From contig JAALGY010000041.1 of the NCBI GenBank assembly GCA_032358165.1, forward strand, positions 558,001 through 622,000: DNA of 64,000 bases, given 5' to 3'. Shown here one piece after another: positions 24,701 to 34,700 of this stretch. A program made the translations under genes and the position numbers. The number at the start of each line of letters is the position of its first letter. Within the stretch, counting starts at the first letter, position 1. Under the pieces are notes generated by a model that saw nothing but the letters and a program-made list of their open reading frames with translations, had not been told where the DNA came from and made no database searches. This stretch comes from Diplosphaera chodatii. Lineage: Eukaryota > Chlorophyta > Trebouxiophyceae > Prasiolales > Stichococcaceae.

Positions 24701-25630
24701 TGCACATGCATGCTTGCTTCCCCTCAGCTGTAGCAAGCTTCCCCTCACACCCCACTGTGCAGGACTACGAGGCGCGCAAGGCGGCGGACCCAGAGTTCTA
24801 CCGCTCTGCTGACACGCTGTCGTACGGCAAGGCGGCCAAGGACTCCGATGCTGCCATCGACCGCATGGTCGCCGAGCTCGGGGACAGGTCCGTCTCCTCA
24901 TTGACCAGTCGCTCCACTGGTGCAAACCGGTGTCCTCTGTCTGCAAATCCACGGCCACAGCCGAGGACTGAGGCAGCTGGGGGCCAGACTGTCATGGAGG
25001 CTGACGCGCAGCTGTCCCCTGGGTGATTCGCCAGCGTCCTGCCGCCTTGGACCACGCAGCACACGGCTGGGACACTCCTCGGCGCCAGCAGCCTGTCGGT
25101 CTGCGTGGCTGCAGTGCTCAAACCTACCTCGTAAAGAGGGGCGTGTGTGTCCAGTCTTGCCGTGACCTGACGTGTGCACTTGTCGGCTCCTGCAGCAGGA
25201 AGGCAAACCAGCAGAAGTACAGCAGGCGCAGGAGGTACAACCCAGACAAGGATGTCGACTCCATCAACAAGGGCAACGAGCACTTCAACAAGAAGATCGA
25301 CAGGTGGCTGGCCACTGCTTGCGCATGGGGCATGCCTGCGCTACTCTGCACCTTGTTGCACTGGTGCACCACCGGTGTCGGTTGTCCGTTGCATTTCAGT
25401 CCTGCATTGTCCTGTGGCTGGCGGATGCGACAACCACATTGCATGCTCGCAGGACCTATGGCAAGTACACGCAAGAAATCAGGGTAAGCGCTGGAGTGGT
25501 GTTGGCCACTTGTGTGTTCTGCTTGCCATAGAGCTCGTATCAGACATCCTTGTCAACGAGCCACGTGCGATCTGATCGCTGCTGACTGCAGGCGAACCTG
25601 GAGCGCGGCACAGCACTGCCAGACCACTGA
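21723..25630 (+). CDS. SYF2: Cyclophilin (PPIase) fused to the spliceosomal protein SYF2
   Basis: Fourteen exons, every junction in phase, about 507 residues: 21723-21907, 22044-22068, 22191-22289, 22408-22498, 22651-22796, 23058-23201, 23365-23517, 23859-23984, 24106-24234, 24407-24532, 24763-24887, 25199-25303, 25453-25483 and 25592-25630. Residues 1-165 are a complete cyclophilin, with [15 protein letters not shown] (catalytic Arg and Phe), [14 protein letters not shown] and WLDGKHVVFG (active-site Trp and His). A charged linker rich in Glu, Ala and Ser follows. Residues about 240-505 are SYF2: [69 protein letters not shown]. The cyclophilin/linker junction joins [12 protein letters not shown] to [11 protein letters not shown] without a stop. 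Cyclophilins isomerise prolyl bonds; SYF2 belongs to the NineTeen-related core of activated spliceosomes. In-cis delivery of a spliceosomal PPIase is inferred. Two adjacent genes are unlikely because no start or stop separates them. Confidence 0.9.
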
Positions 25631-26062
25631 GCCCTATGCGGCTGTGCGGCGATACCTGCGTCATGGGATGGGCACTGCTGGACCTTGCGTGCACCTCGCA
25701 GCGGTGCCAGCGTGTTCCCCTCTCTGGAAGAGTACCAGGGCTATGCCCTCCTTCACCGCTCAGCAGTCTGCCGTATGCTAGCGTTTCAGCACTGCTGGTG
25801 TATGACAGTGCCAGCTCAACCGATGCTTTGTTGTCAGCTGATACGCAGCCGCGTGGAACTTATAGAAACAGAAAAATGGGGCGATAATATATAGTACTAT
25901 AGTACTATATAATTCATTCTGTTATTTATATTGGACCATGTAAATACAATATATCTGCATCCGTCTGACTGGATGTCAAGCAAATCCTGAGCAATATCCA
26001 ACACTGGCATCCTGCCCGTTCATCCGGCTGAAAGTCACCATCGAAAGTGCTGATCCATTGCA
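25631..26062. other. Spacer with an AT-rich palindromic block
   Basis: Same-strand gap between cyclophilin-SYF2 and the DUF3181 gene. Most of it is ordinary, but 25870-25960 is unusually AT-rich and includes a 24-bp palindrome and a TGTAA (25939-25943), the poly(A)-signal sequence used in green algae, about 310 bases after the SYF2 stop. Confidence 0.5.
25888..25911. repeat. Perfect 24-bp palindrome
   Basis: The 24 bases from 25888 to 25911, starting TATATAGTACTA, read identically on both strands, and GTACTATAGTAC forms the core. It could extrude a cruciform or form an RNA hairpin near the SYF2 3' end. Confidence 0.85.
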
Positions 26063-27087
26063 ATGGCGGCGTTGATGACTACATACGAACCAGTGACGAC
26101 ATGTGCAGGTGCGCGCATGCTCATGCATGGATGAGGAGTGGGCTCTGCACGGCAACACCGTTGCTCAGCGCACGATGGCAATCTGTGTGTCAAACCGCAC
26201 TGCTTTTTCAAAGCCAAATTTTGAGCTGCTTTAACATGTGTAGGGTTCCAGCGCACGGCATGGCGTCCGCGCACAGTGTTGCCATTCCGCAGCAGCCGCC
26301 CACGCAGCACGGCGCCACGCGTCGTGGCAATGGCGGGTGCGTCCCTGGAGAAGATCGCAGACAAGCTAGGTGCAGCAGGCCTGCTAATGTATGTGCGGGT
26401 GGGTGACTGTGCAGTAGCATGAGGGATGCGCAAGCCACACGTCGAGCATCTTGGCTATCTGTGTGCCAACACTACGCCATGTTTGCACGACATGTGGATG
26501 CAGGTGACGAGATGTATGCGGACCTGAACGGCTGGCGGCTGTACCTGCGGGACATGAAGGCGGATGGTGGCAAGACCATAGCGCAGGTGTGCTCAACACA
26601 CCGCATGGACAGTATCGAGAAGAAGACCTGACCTCCATAACACGCTCTCAAAGAGGGCCATGCAACATGTGTATGCCAAATTACAGCGGTGGCCTGGACG
26701 GTATTGGAGTAGGACATGCTCAGGATGCTACTTGCTTTTGCATATGGCTGGCACGTGCTGCACACATGACCCCAGCACTTCGTGTGCAGGTGCTTGCGGA
26801 GGCAGTGGCCAGCGGTGACAGCCTTGACGCAGCGCTCAAGGGCACCAACATCAAGCTGGGCGGCGGCAAGAAAACGGTGGGCAGGCCGGCATGTGTGATG
26901 ACTGTTGTTGCTCGCTCGACACCTGCATCCGTGGCTCTTCTGCACAACGTCAGCAGGCAGCCATGTGTGTTCTGCACAGACATGTACAACGTGCCAGTGC
27001 TTGCGAATGCAGGTCCCCCTTGCCGATGTTGTGCCAGACAATCAGATCAGGAATGCGACCCGCACACTGGAGGATCTTAACGACTGA
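26063..27087 (+). CDS. Plastid-targeted DUF3181 family protein
   Basis: Five exons close in phase: 26063-26108, 26244-26369, 26504-26586, 26790-26876 and 27013-27087, giving 138 residues. The N-terminal 40 residues (FQRTAWRPRTVLPFRSSRPR) are Arg/Ser-rich and lack acidic residues, as in a chloroplast transit peptide. The mature part has LEKIADKLGDEMYADLNGWR, LYLRDMK, then LDAALKGTNIKLGGGKKT, VPLADVVPDNQ and a C-terminal ATRTLEDLND. This matches from memory the small cyanobacterial and plastid family DUF3181 (an I-D-x-A-x-W-x-LYL motif, an IKLGGG-like motif, then a PL-x-D-x-(I/V)-P motif). No function is established. The gene was probably inherited from the plastid ancestor. It converges on the tRNA-ribosyltransferase gene. 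Confidence 0.8.
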
Positions 27088-27323
27088 TGATGCTCAGAAC
27101 GCACTTTTGAGGGGGGCGGTGGGGCAGAGGAGGGTTTTGGCAGCGGGCTGATGCACATCAGAATAGCCGCACAATACGCATTCCATTGCTGCAGCAGCAG
27201 TGTCAGACAGGGTTCTGTACACCAGCAACGCACACAGAAAGTGTCTCTTCAGTACAGTCTGGATCACTGTCTACCAGAATAGGCCAATGTTATGTGGGGA
27301 GTCACCCCTTTTCAGCTGCCAGT

Positions 27324-30300
27324 TCACAAAGATATGCCTGCCAGCTCTAGCCCAAGCGTGATCCATTCCGGCACATCGCCATCGGGATATGAGCATGCTA
27401 CCATGTCCCGTGCGTACTCTGGGAAGCGCTGCTCTGTGATGGCTTCCTGCGGCAGCCCGTGTGCACAGGTCAGCGACAGCCACGGTCCGGCTTCGCTGAC
27501 CAAGCATGACATGGTGTTGCGGACGACTGGCGATATAGTCCATGTATTAGTCTGGACCGTATTGTAAGATATGCAGGTTCAGGGCCATGTGAAGTACGAT
27601 GCGGTCAACGTATGGTTGAAAGCAAAGCTGGTCTGCTCCGACCCCACCCGGATCTCACGGCTCAGGCGCGCCATGTATGTCAGGTTGTGCAGCGTCACCA
27701 GGTTGCAGGCAAAAGGGAGCGCCCGACAGACCACCTGCGACATCGAGATCATATGTTGTATTGAACACGCATGTCAACCACAAAAAACATGCAGGGTCCA
27801 CTGCTCAGGCCGAACATTACCTGTGCAAATGTACCCTGCACTTTTGGTACGCCAGCGGCAGACCGGACCCAATTGACAGGCATGTGAAACTATCGTCATA
27901 GCAGCAGTGCGCACCGTCTGCAGGTAGGCTCGCGTGTAGGTCCGGCAAGTGATGCAGTCGCACTTCTCGTCAATCGGCCTGCAGACGAGCAACCTCACCT
28001 AAGTCCAGCGCTGTGCCTCTTTGAGCTATCATGATGGCGTGTTCCCAAATGCCTCGCGCTGAACTGCGTTCAATGATTGGGGATTGCGCAGAGACCGCTG
28101 AATCAAACAGGCACCTGGTGTCATGCGCGAAGCTCTTGTTCCGCAGCTTGAGCATGCCGCCATGCACCAGCGCCGTGCCGAACCGCCCCGTCCGAGTGGG
28201 GTACACCGAGTCGAACATGTCGGCGCCCAGCGCGGAGCAGATCAGGATGTCCATGGGGTACCTGCAGGGCGGCGGCGGGCAGCATTTGATTTCATGAATC
28301 ATCTGGACATAACAAGCCCAGGTTCTGATCAGCAGTCCGTGGTCTGGCATCATCTGGTAGGTACAAGCGCTACAACAGGGCGAACACAGATGACGTAAAG
28401 GATAGCGCACCCAACGCCCATGACGTAGCGGGGCTTGTCCTCCGGCAATCCCGCCGTGCACTGCAGCACAAACGTACCGCATGTAAGCGCTTGTTGACAG
28501 CGTCAGCCAGGCCCTGCTTGCTGACGTCACCGGAAACTCTCCTGAGTAACGCCTCAGCAAGGTGACAGCATGCAGCTGACCTGCGAGACGGTGCGAACGA
28601 AGAGGGTCTTCTCCTCGCCGCCCACCAGGCCGCCGATTGCGTACCCGGGCGTCTGCCGGGCCGTGAGCTCCTGCACCACACGACCTTTCTTGTTCAGTTG
28701 CACGCCCGTGCACGTGCAACACACGTGCGCTCTCGATGCAGCACCTCGGCCGCACCAAGTGGGCCTTAAATGCCACATGGAGGGCCCAAATGTGGTGAGC
28801 CTCCCGAAACCCCGCCAAACCCCGGCCACCTGCAGGCTGATGTCCCGCAGCCGGGGGTCGGTGCCGCCCTGCACGATGGCGAACAGCGACTGCTCCGCCG
28901 GCCGGGAGTGCGCCGCCAGGCACCGGTCCAGCCAGCGGGTGGTGCGGTGCGTCGCCTCCTCAAAACGCTCCGCCGACGCCGCGGTGGCGGGCACCACATC
29001 GTCCAGCTGCATCATGATGTCCGCACCTGCATGGGTTTAGGGTTTAGGGTTTGCGCAAAGCACTCGGCTATGCAGCGTGCAATGCGTGCGGGGGTCCAGC
29101 ACATGCTGAGGTGCGCAGGTTTCACTACACCTGGTGTGGGCTGCTTGCAGCCAGGGAGTGCCTCTGTTGCAGATGGCATCGCTCCAGGATGATTTGAGTT
29201 GCATCCCAGGCCACATCAGGGTCGACGGCATCATCGGGCAGTGCTCAGGAGCAGCTTGCGGAAGCTACAAATAGCCTGTCTGATGCGCTGCCTCGCCTCT
29301 GGAAGCTGGAGTGCTCCTGGTGACTGCACACGCTCACCCAGCCGGTTCTGGATGGCGATGGACTGCTCGGGGGTGAGCAGCATGCGGCCGTCGCGCGGCG
29401 TCTCGAAGGTCACCCCCTCCTCTGTGATCTCCGCCATGTGCAGCAGCGACACCATCTGCGCCAGCAAGGGGCCACCGTGTGTGTTGACGGATTCAAACAG
29501 AGGTCATCTGACATCCGCAGTGTGCAGGGGGGACACTCAGCTGCTCTGACCATGCAACCTGGTCTGGCAAAGTGCTTTGAACGAACGCAATTGCACAGCC
29601 TGCCCGTCTGCGCGACAGACACGAAGCACGATGGGCCCAATCGCTGGGCGCACCCCACCTGGAAGCCGCCGGAGTCGGTGAGCATGGGGCGCCGCCACCC
29701 CGTGAACTCCTGCAGCCCGCCCAGCCGTGCGACCAGATCGCTGCTGGGTCGGTTTTCCAGGTGGTACGTGTTTCCCAGCATGAGCTGCGAGCCCGTCTCC
29801 TCCAGCTGCAGCGGCGTCACGCCCTTGACCGTGCCTGCGTTCGGCCATACGCAGTCGGACAGCGTGCTAGCTCTTTGCACCTGACAAGTGGGAATGCAGA
29901 TGGGAGCAAGTTGATAGGACCATGCCAAAGCCTGTGCCTTGAACACCTGAAAGCTTGAGCCACTACAACAACATCAGGCGGCAGAGTTAGTTCTCTTGCC
30001 TTGCGTGCCGACGGGCATGAACATGGGCGTCTGGCAGGCGCCATGGCGCAGGGTCAGTCGTGACACCCGCGCCCGCCCCTGCCGCGCCAACACCTGGGAC
30101 ATAAGGGAATGTCTGCCTTTGGCACCGTTGAGGCAAAGGCTGAGTCGCGGGCTGCACCGGCGAGCAGGTCGCTGGGATGAAGGCCACACCTGCCTTGGCA
30201 CGTGTGTCATATGTGCTAAAGCATGATGCTTTAATGACAGAAGTGGCATGTGCAGGTGTCGTTCAACCAGCACCTCAAAGCGCAGCGCAGGTGACTGCGA

Positions 30301-30888
30301 CCATGGCAGCGCACTGCTTGGCTCAGCTGGCTGCTGTACTGGCGGCTGCAGCAGTTCGTCCGCAGCGGGGGCTGCTGCGTTTGCGGAGCTGTGGAGGTGT
30401 GCACCATTGGGCACTGCCGCAGCCGCCGGCTGGTAAGCTGCAACCGCTGTGCCATTGGCTGTTGGCCCTTCGTCGACGCACGGCAGTGGCTTCGCAGCAT
30501 TGCTGCTGGACAGGCTGAGCCGGTCTAGGGCTGCAGCACAGCCGCGATCTGCTGCACTCGGTGGAGCGCCAGTTGCTGCATCGTCTACTGCAGCCAATGG
30601 CGCTGCCGCCATGCACCGGCAGGCAACGCCCTGCCAGGTTGCTCTGTGCTCTAGGGCCGTGTGCGCTCGTGCTCTGCAAAACACAGCAGCAGCAGCTGCG
30701 ATGGCAGAGCGCTGCGGCACATGCCGGGAGTGCACCAGCAGCGGCAGCAGCGCAGGCAGAGCTGCCAGGTTGCTGCGCCTACTTCGGGCGCAGCGCCCGA
30801 AGCTGCGTCCGTGAGCCAACTGTTGAAGCTGGAGCTGTTTGCTCAAGACTGAGGATGCTGCCGCTGGTCCTGTGAAAGGCTGCGGCAT
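27324..30888 (-). CDS. QTRT1: Queuine tRNA-ribosyltransferase catalytic subunit (eukaryotic TGT)
   Basis: Eleven exons, all in phase: 30888-30274, 30093-30000, 29834-29659, 29455-29338, 29026-28830, 28670-28581, 28460-28411, 28261-28115, 27978-27915, 27734-27648 and 27446-27324, about 586 residues. The enzyme swaps guanine 34 of GUN-anticodon tRNAs for queuine. Visible motifs are [36 protein letters not shown] (catalytic Asp region), [53 protein letters not shown] (nucleophile Asp in MFD, eukaryote-type PTRTGRFG) and the zinc site CDCITC with LHN downstream. The first 205 residues are an added Ala/Ser/Pro/Gln-rich extension with an Arg-rich start, suggesting organelle targeting. The 30000/29999 donor is GC rather than GT (CAAG before GCAAGA), fixed by phase. 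The start is the first ATG in frame. Confidence 0.95.
29033..29053. repeat. Interstitial telomere-type TTTAGGG motif
   Basis: GGGTTTAGGGTTTAGGGTTT lies in the TGT intron between exons 29455-29338 and 29026-28830. TTTAGGG is the plant and many-chlorophyte telomere unit. The array is short. Confidence 0.8.
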
Positions 30889-31756
30889 GCAACAGCTGTG
30901 CAATAGTCTCAGGCAGTCTCAAAACCTCGCAGCTGAAAAGTGCCTTAGCACAGACCACTACATGTGCTTGACAACAGCTACTCGGACCGCCAGACTCTAG
31001 CTGTCAGCGCCAGCAGTGTTACAGAAGTGGTGGGCACTGACAACCCAGACCTGATCCGCAAACTGCAAGCGTCCCAGGCGGCAACAGCAAGCAAATGAAC
31101 GGGCCGCCTAATGTGCTGCGTTTCTGATGGCTTTTGCCAGAGGACGTACGCGGGTATGCCTCCGCAGCCTGCAACAACACCTGTACGGGCTGCATCCTGC
31201 AGAATGTACTGCAACCATGTGGACCCTGGGGCGCTGACCCGGCGGAACTTCGCAACACCGTCGGACATAGCCGACGACCACACCAGAATAATTTCTCACA
31301 ACAGTGATTGTCGTTGCGCTTGGTTGTGTCGGCTCAGAATGATCGACGCCTGACTGCACTTGGACCAGTCTGCGGGTGATGTGTCAGCACGACTGCTGAG
31401 CTTCAGCCAAAATGGTGCTTTGAGACGTCATTATGGATTCCTATCTTCTCGGACACCCATCAACGCCTAGTCAGCCGCATGTGCAGCCAGCGGTGTGTGT
31501 TGTGTCAGGACTGCTCCTTGTGCGCTGACACACTGGTCATCTGAGTGCACAATCCCAACTTGCCACGTTAGCGCTCATCGTAGCACATTCCTAACTATTT
31601 TAAATGTACCTGCAGGTCTGCAACTCTCACACGCCTCTAGAGCTACGCAGCAGGCTCAAGTTTGTAGGCAGCGTGCGCCTGTGAAAACCTCCCAGCCGGG
31701 GAACAATTTCTCATTGTCAGCTCTGTACATAAGCTAAACACACCTTGGTCATTTCG
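30889..31756. promoter_or_regulatory. Divergent spacer between TGT and the PH-PLAT gene
   Basis: About 870 bases between two divergent ATGs. Upstream non-coding or coding exons of the PH-PLAT gene could lie here, but no open frame has domain support. No repeat or RNA gene is seen. Confidence 0.4.
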
Positions 31757-34700
31757 ATGCAAGCAGCCAGCGGCGCGCTCAGCCTGCAGACCGGCCGGCG
31801 GCCCGGCACGCCTTCGGCCAAGTTTGCTGCCGGCCACAAAGCCCCGCGCACACCGCAGCCCGGTTCACCAGCAGTGCACGCCGGCGTCAAAGCCACAGGT
31901 ACGTGGCCCTCTCTAATTATTGTCAGAAACAGCCGCTCCAGTTGCTTAACGTCTTGGAAGGCTAAAGCTTCATCATCAGCAATGGTCAATGATCAACCAA
32001 AAAACATGTGTTGGGGTGCGCTGGACAATGAAACCTTTGTTTCATGTTTGAGCGTAGAAACCAGGCTGGATGCGTTGCGCAGGTGTGGTGTCGGAAGCCG
32101 AAAGGGCGGCATACTTTGCAGAGACACCGCGCTCAGCTCAGATCGCAGCGCTCTGGGCGCCGCACACGCCACGGCATCGAAAGGGTGTGTCGTCCTGGTG
32201 TTGAGCCTTTGGCAAGACTGATGGCGGTGACCTTCGAGCGGCGTGCAGAGCAAAGAAAGGCAGATGATACTGCCCTGTGAGCGAGGTGCTGCATCTAACA
32301 GGAGCCAAATTCCACTTGTTGTGCAGAGTCCTCGCCAGGACCCTCAGAGGCTCATGCGACCGGCCAAATCGTGATACAGCTTGGCACCAGTAGGGGCAGC
32401 ACCGGCAATAGCGCTGCTCTTCACAAACTCGGCAGCAGCGGCCGCAGCACTCTGCGTACAGCCAACGGCCATGATATACCACGGAAGTCGTTCTGGCATA
32501 CGATGCCCACTGGCGGTCATGGCAGCAGCGGTGTGTTCCCCAGCGGGGGCAGCAGGCCGATGGCAATCGGCAGCCGACCCACTACAGCCACGTCAGCTGC
32601 AGCTGACAAGCACGGCATGCAGCCTGCTGCTGCCCAATCAAACAAGAGCAGTACGGCGCAGCGACTACTGACTGACATACCTCCAGAAACTAGCCGTACG
32701 CAGCAGTCAGTGGGATCACCTGCTGCACTCCAACATTGGCAGAGCGACTCTGCTGTAGCTCGCATTGTTTCAGTTTGGGAGGACCGCGCCGCTACAGCAG
32801 CCGCCGCGACAGCATCTCAGCAGCAGCAGATGTTAGCAGGGACGCAAGTTGGCGACGGTAAGCCAAGCTCTCCGATGCAAGCGCAACATGTGCTGCTGCA
32901 ACATCGGCTGCCCAACACTCCACCCGGGCATAAGCAGCAGTCAGCACAGCAGCCAGCCACATCGGATGCAAGCCGTCAAAGCCCACAGGCTGCATCTCCT
33001 CTCAGCCCGGTGGAGCTGTGGCGTTCCAATGACATGGTCAGCCACGACAGTGGCACCGGCCGTCACAGCCTGCTGAATGCTGATGATACACCCCAACAGC
33101 AGTGTGTTGTCAGCGGCAGAGGGCAGGATGCTGGTGGAAGCGGCAATGAGAGCCTCAGCCTTGCAGGATCGCCCGTGCTACAGCACAGTGCGGATATGTA
33201 CCCTGCCCAACAGTTCTCAGGGCCAGACAGCTTGCAGCAAGTCGTGGCTGATGCGCAGGAGCAGCAGCAACAGCAGCAGCATATCAATGGTATGCCAGGC
33301 ATGGACGCTGACCCATGGACGCAACCGCCAGTAACAGAGCACGAGCAGCTTACCCAGCAATGCGTGCAGCAGCAGCAGCAGCAGCAGCAGTGGCACGAGA
33401 TCAAGCATGCAACATGCCATTGGCAGGCAGCGCCAGGCATGTACCCTGACAGCATCTTGGCAGACAGCGTGCTGAGCGGCAGCACAGCCGCCAGCAGCAT
33501 TGCCGGGCGCAGCTTGGCCAGCAGCTACCTGCCGGCGGCGCAGGAGTGGATGGACTTGCAGCAGGAGCCCGCTTGTGAGTTCTCATCCTGTGACATGCTG
33601 CAATCCCAAGCTATGCGACACATAATATGCATCCGCTTCAGCCTGCGGTCAATATGATGAGCAAGCAGAAGGGATACCATCTGCGGCTGGCTGCGCATAC
33701 ATGCCCTTGGTGCCAGAATCTGGCAATTTCCTGACACTGGGCTATCTGCAGGCTGTCAGCATGGCCCCACACTGCACTCCGGCTGGCTGCTGAAGGCCCG
33801 GCGCCGTGGCACGCAGCGAAGGTGGCGTCGCACCTGGGTAAGCCCGTCATCTCACAGCTTGCCCCCGCAGGACGGCTGCTGTATATGCGTTGCTGTCAAC
33901 CTCAGTCGCTTGCGCAGCCACTTCGACTGCTCAGCTCGGCACCTTGGTCGAGGGGTATCACAATGCCCTCGGTTCTGGCAGCAGTCGTCTATCAGTGGAC
34001 CTCGCACTTGGCTATGCAGGCATACCTGCTGGCGGACCGGATGTGCTTTGCTCCGGATGCAGCAACGCACGGTGGATCCAATGCTGGCGGCCTCACCAAG
34101 TATGTGCCCCTGGCGCGCATTCCTGTACGCGGGCGGCCGCGTGGCTACAGTCCCAGCCCGGGGATTGCGCCAGTCGATCCGAGGTAAACCAGCACTTCCA
34201 CCGTTTGATGGATTACATGTAGGTGACCTGTGACTGCAGAAGCATCACGCGCTGAGTGATCAGACCCAGGACACCCTATGCAGGCACGATTTACAGCATG
34301 CTGTCGCAAAGGTCTCTCGTAGCTGATGCCAAGCAGGTGCTGGTTGCAGAGCTTGGTAACGGTTTGCTCTGGCCGAGGTGCACTGATGTCATCCACAGGC
34401 TCTTGGATCACAGTGGTGGCGCCAGGCGCCGCACAGATCGCTCTGGTGTGTTCAGTGTGCAGTGCGGCGGCCGAACTCTGTTCCTGCGTGCGCCATCTAC
34501 AGCAGAAGCAGAGGTGGGTGCATGCGTATCCAAATGCAATATGGTTGGTGATCTGGTGCTGGCGAATATCGCAGGAAGGCATGTGTATGAATGTAACACC
34601 GGTCTGGCCGACTGTTCACCAGGAATGGATTCAACAAATTACCACCGCCTGGGCAGCTTGCAGTGGTAATGCGACTGCCAGAGCAACACCAAGCAGGCAG

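Noticed and set aside
33838..33870. Possible very short intron (20 or 33 bases) in the PH domain
   Set aside because: A 20-base intron is too short to splice; the 33-base one is also doubtful, so the PH frame there is left uncertain rather than called as an unusual intron.
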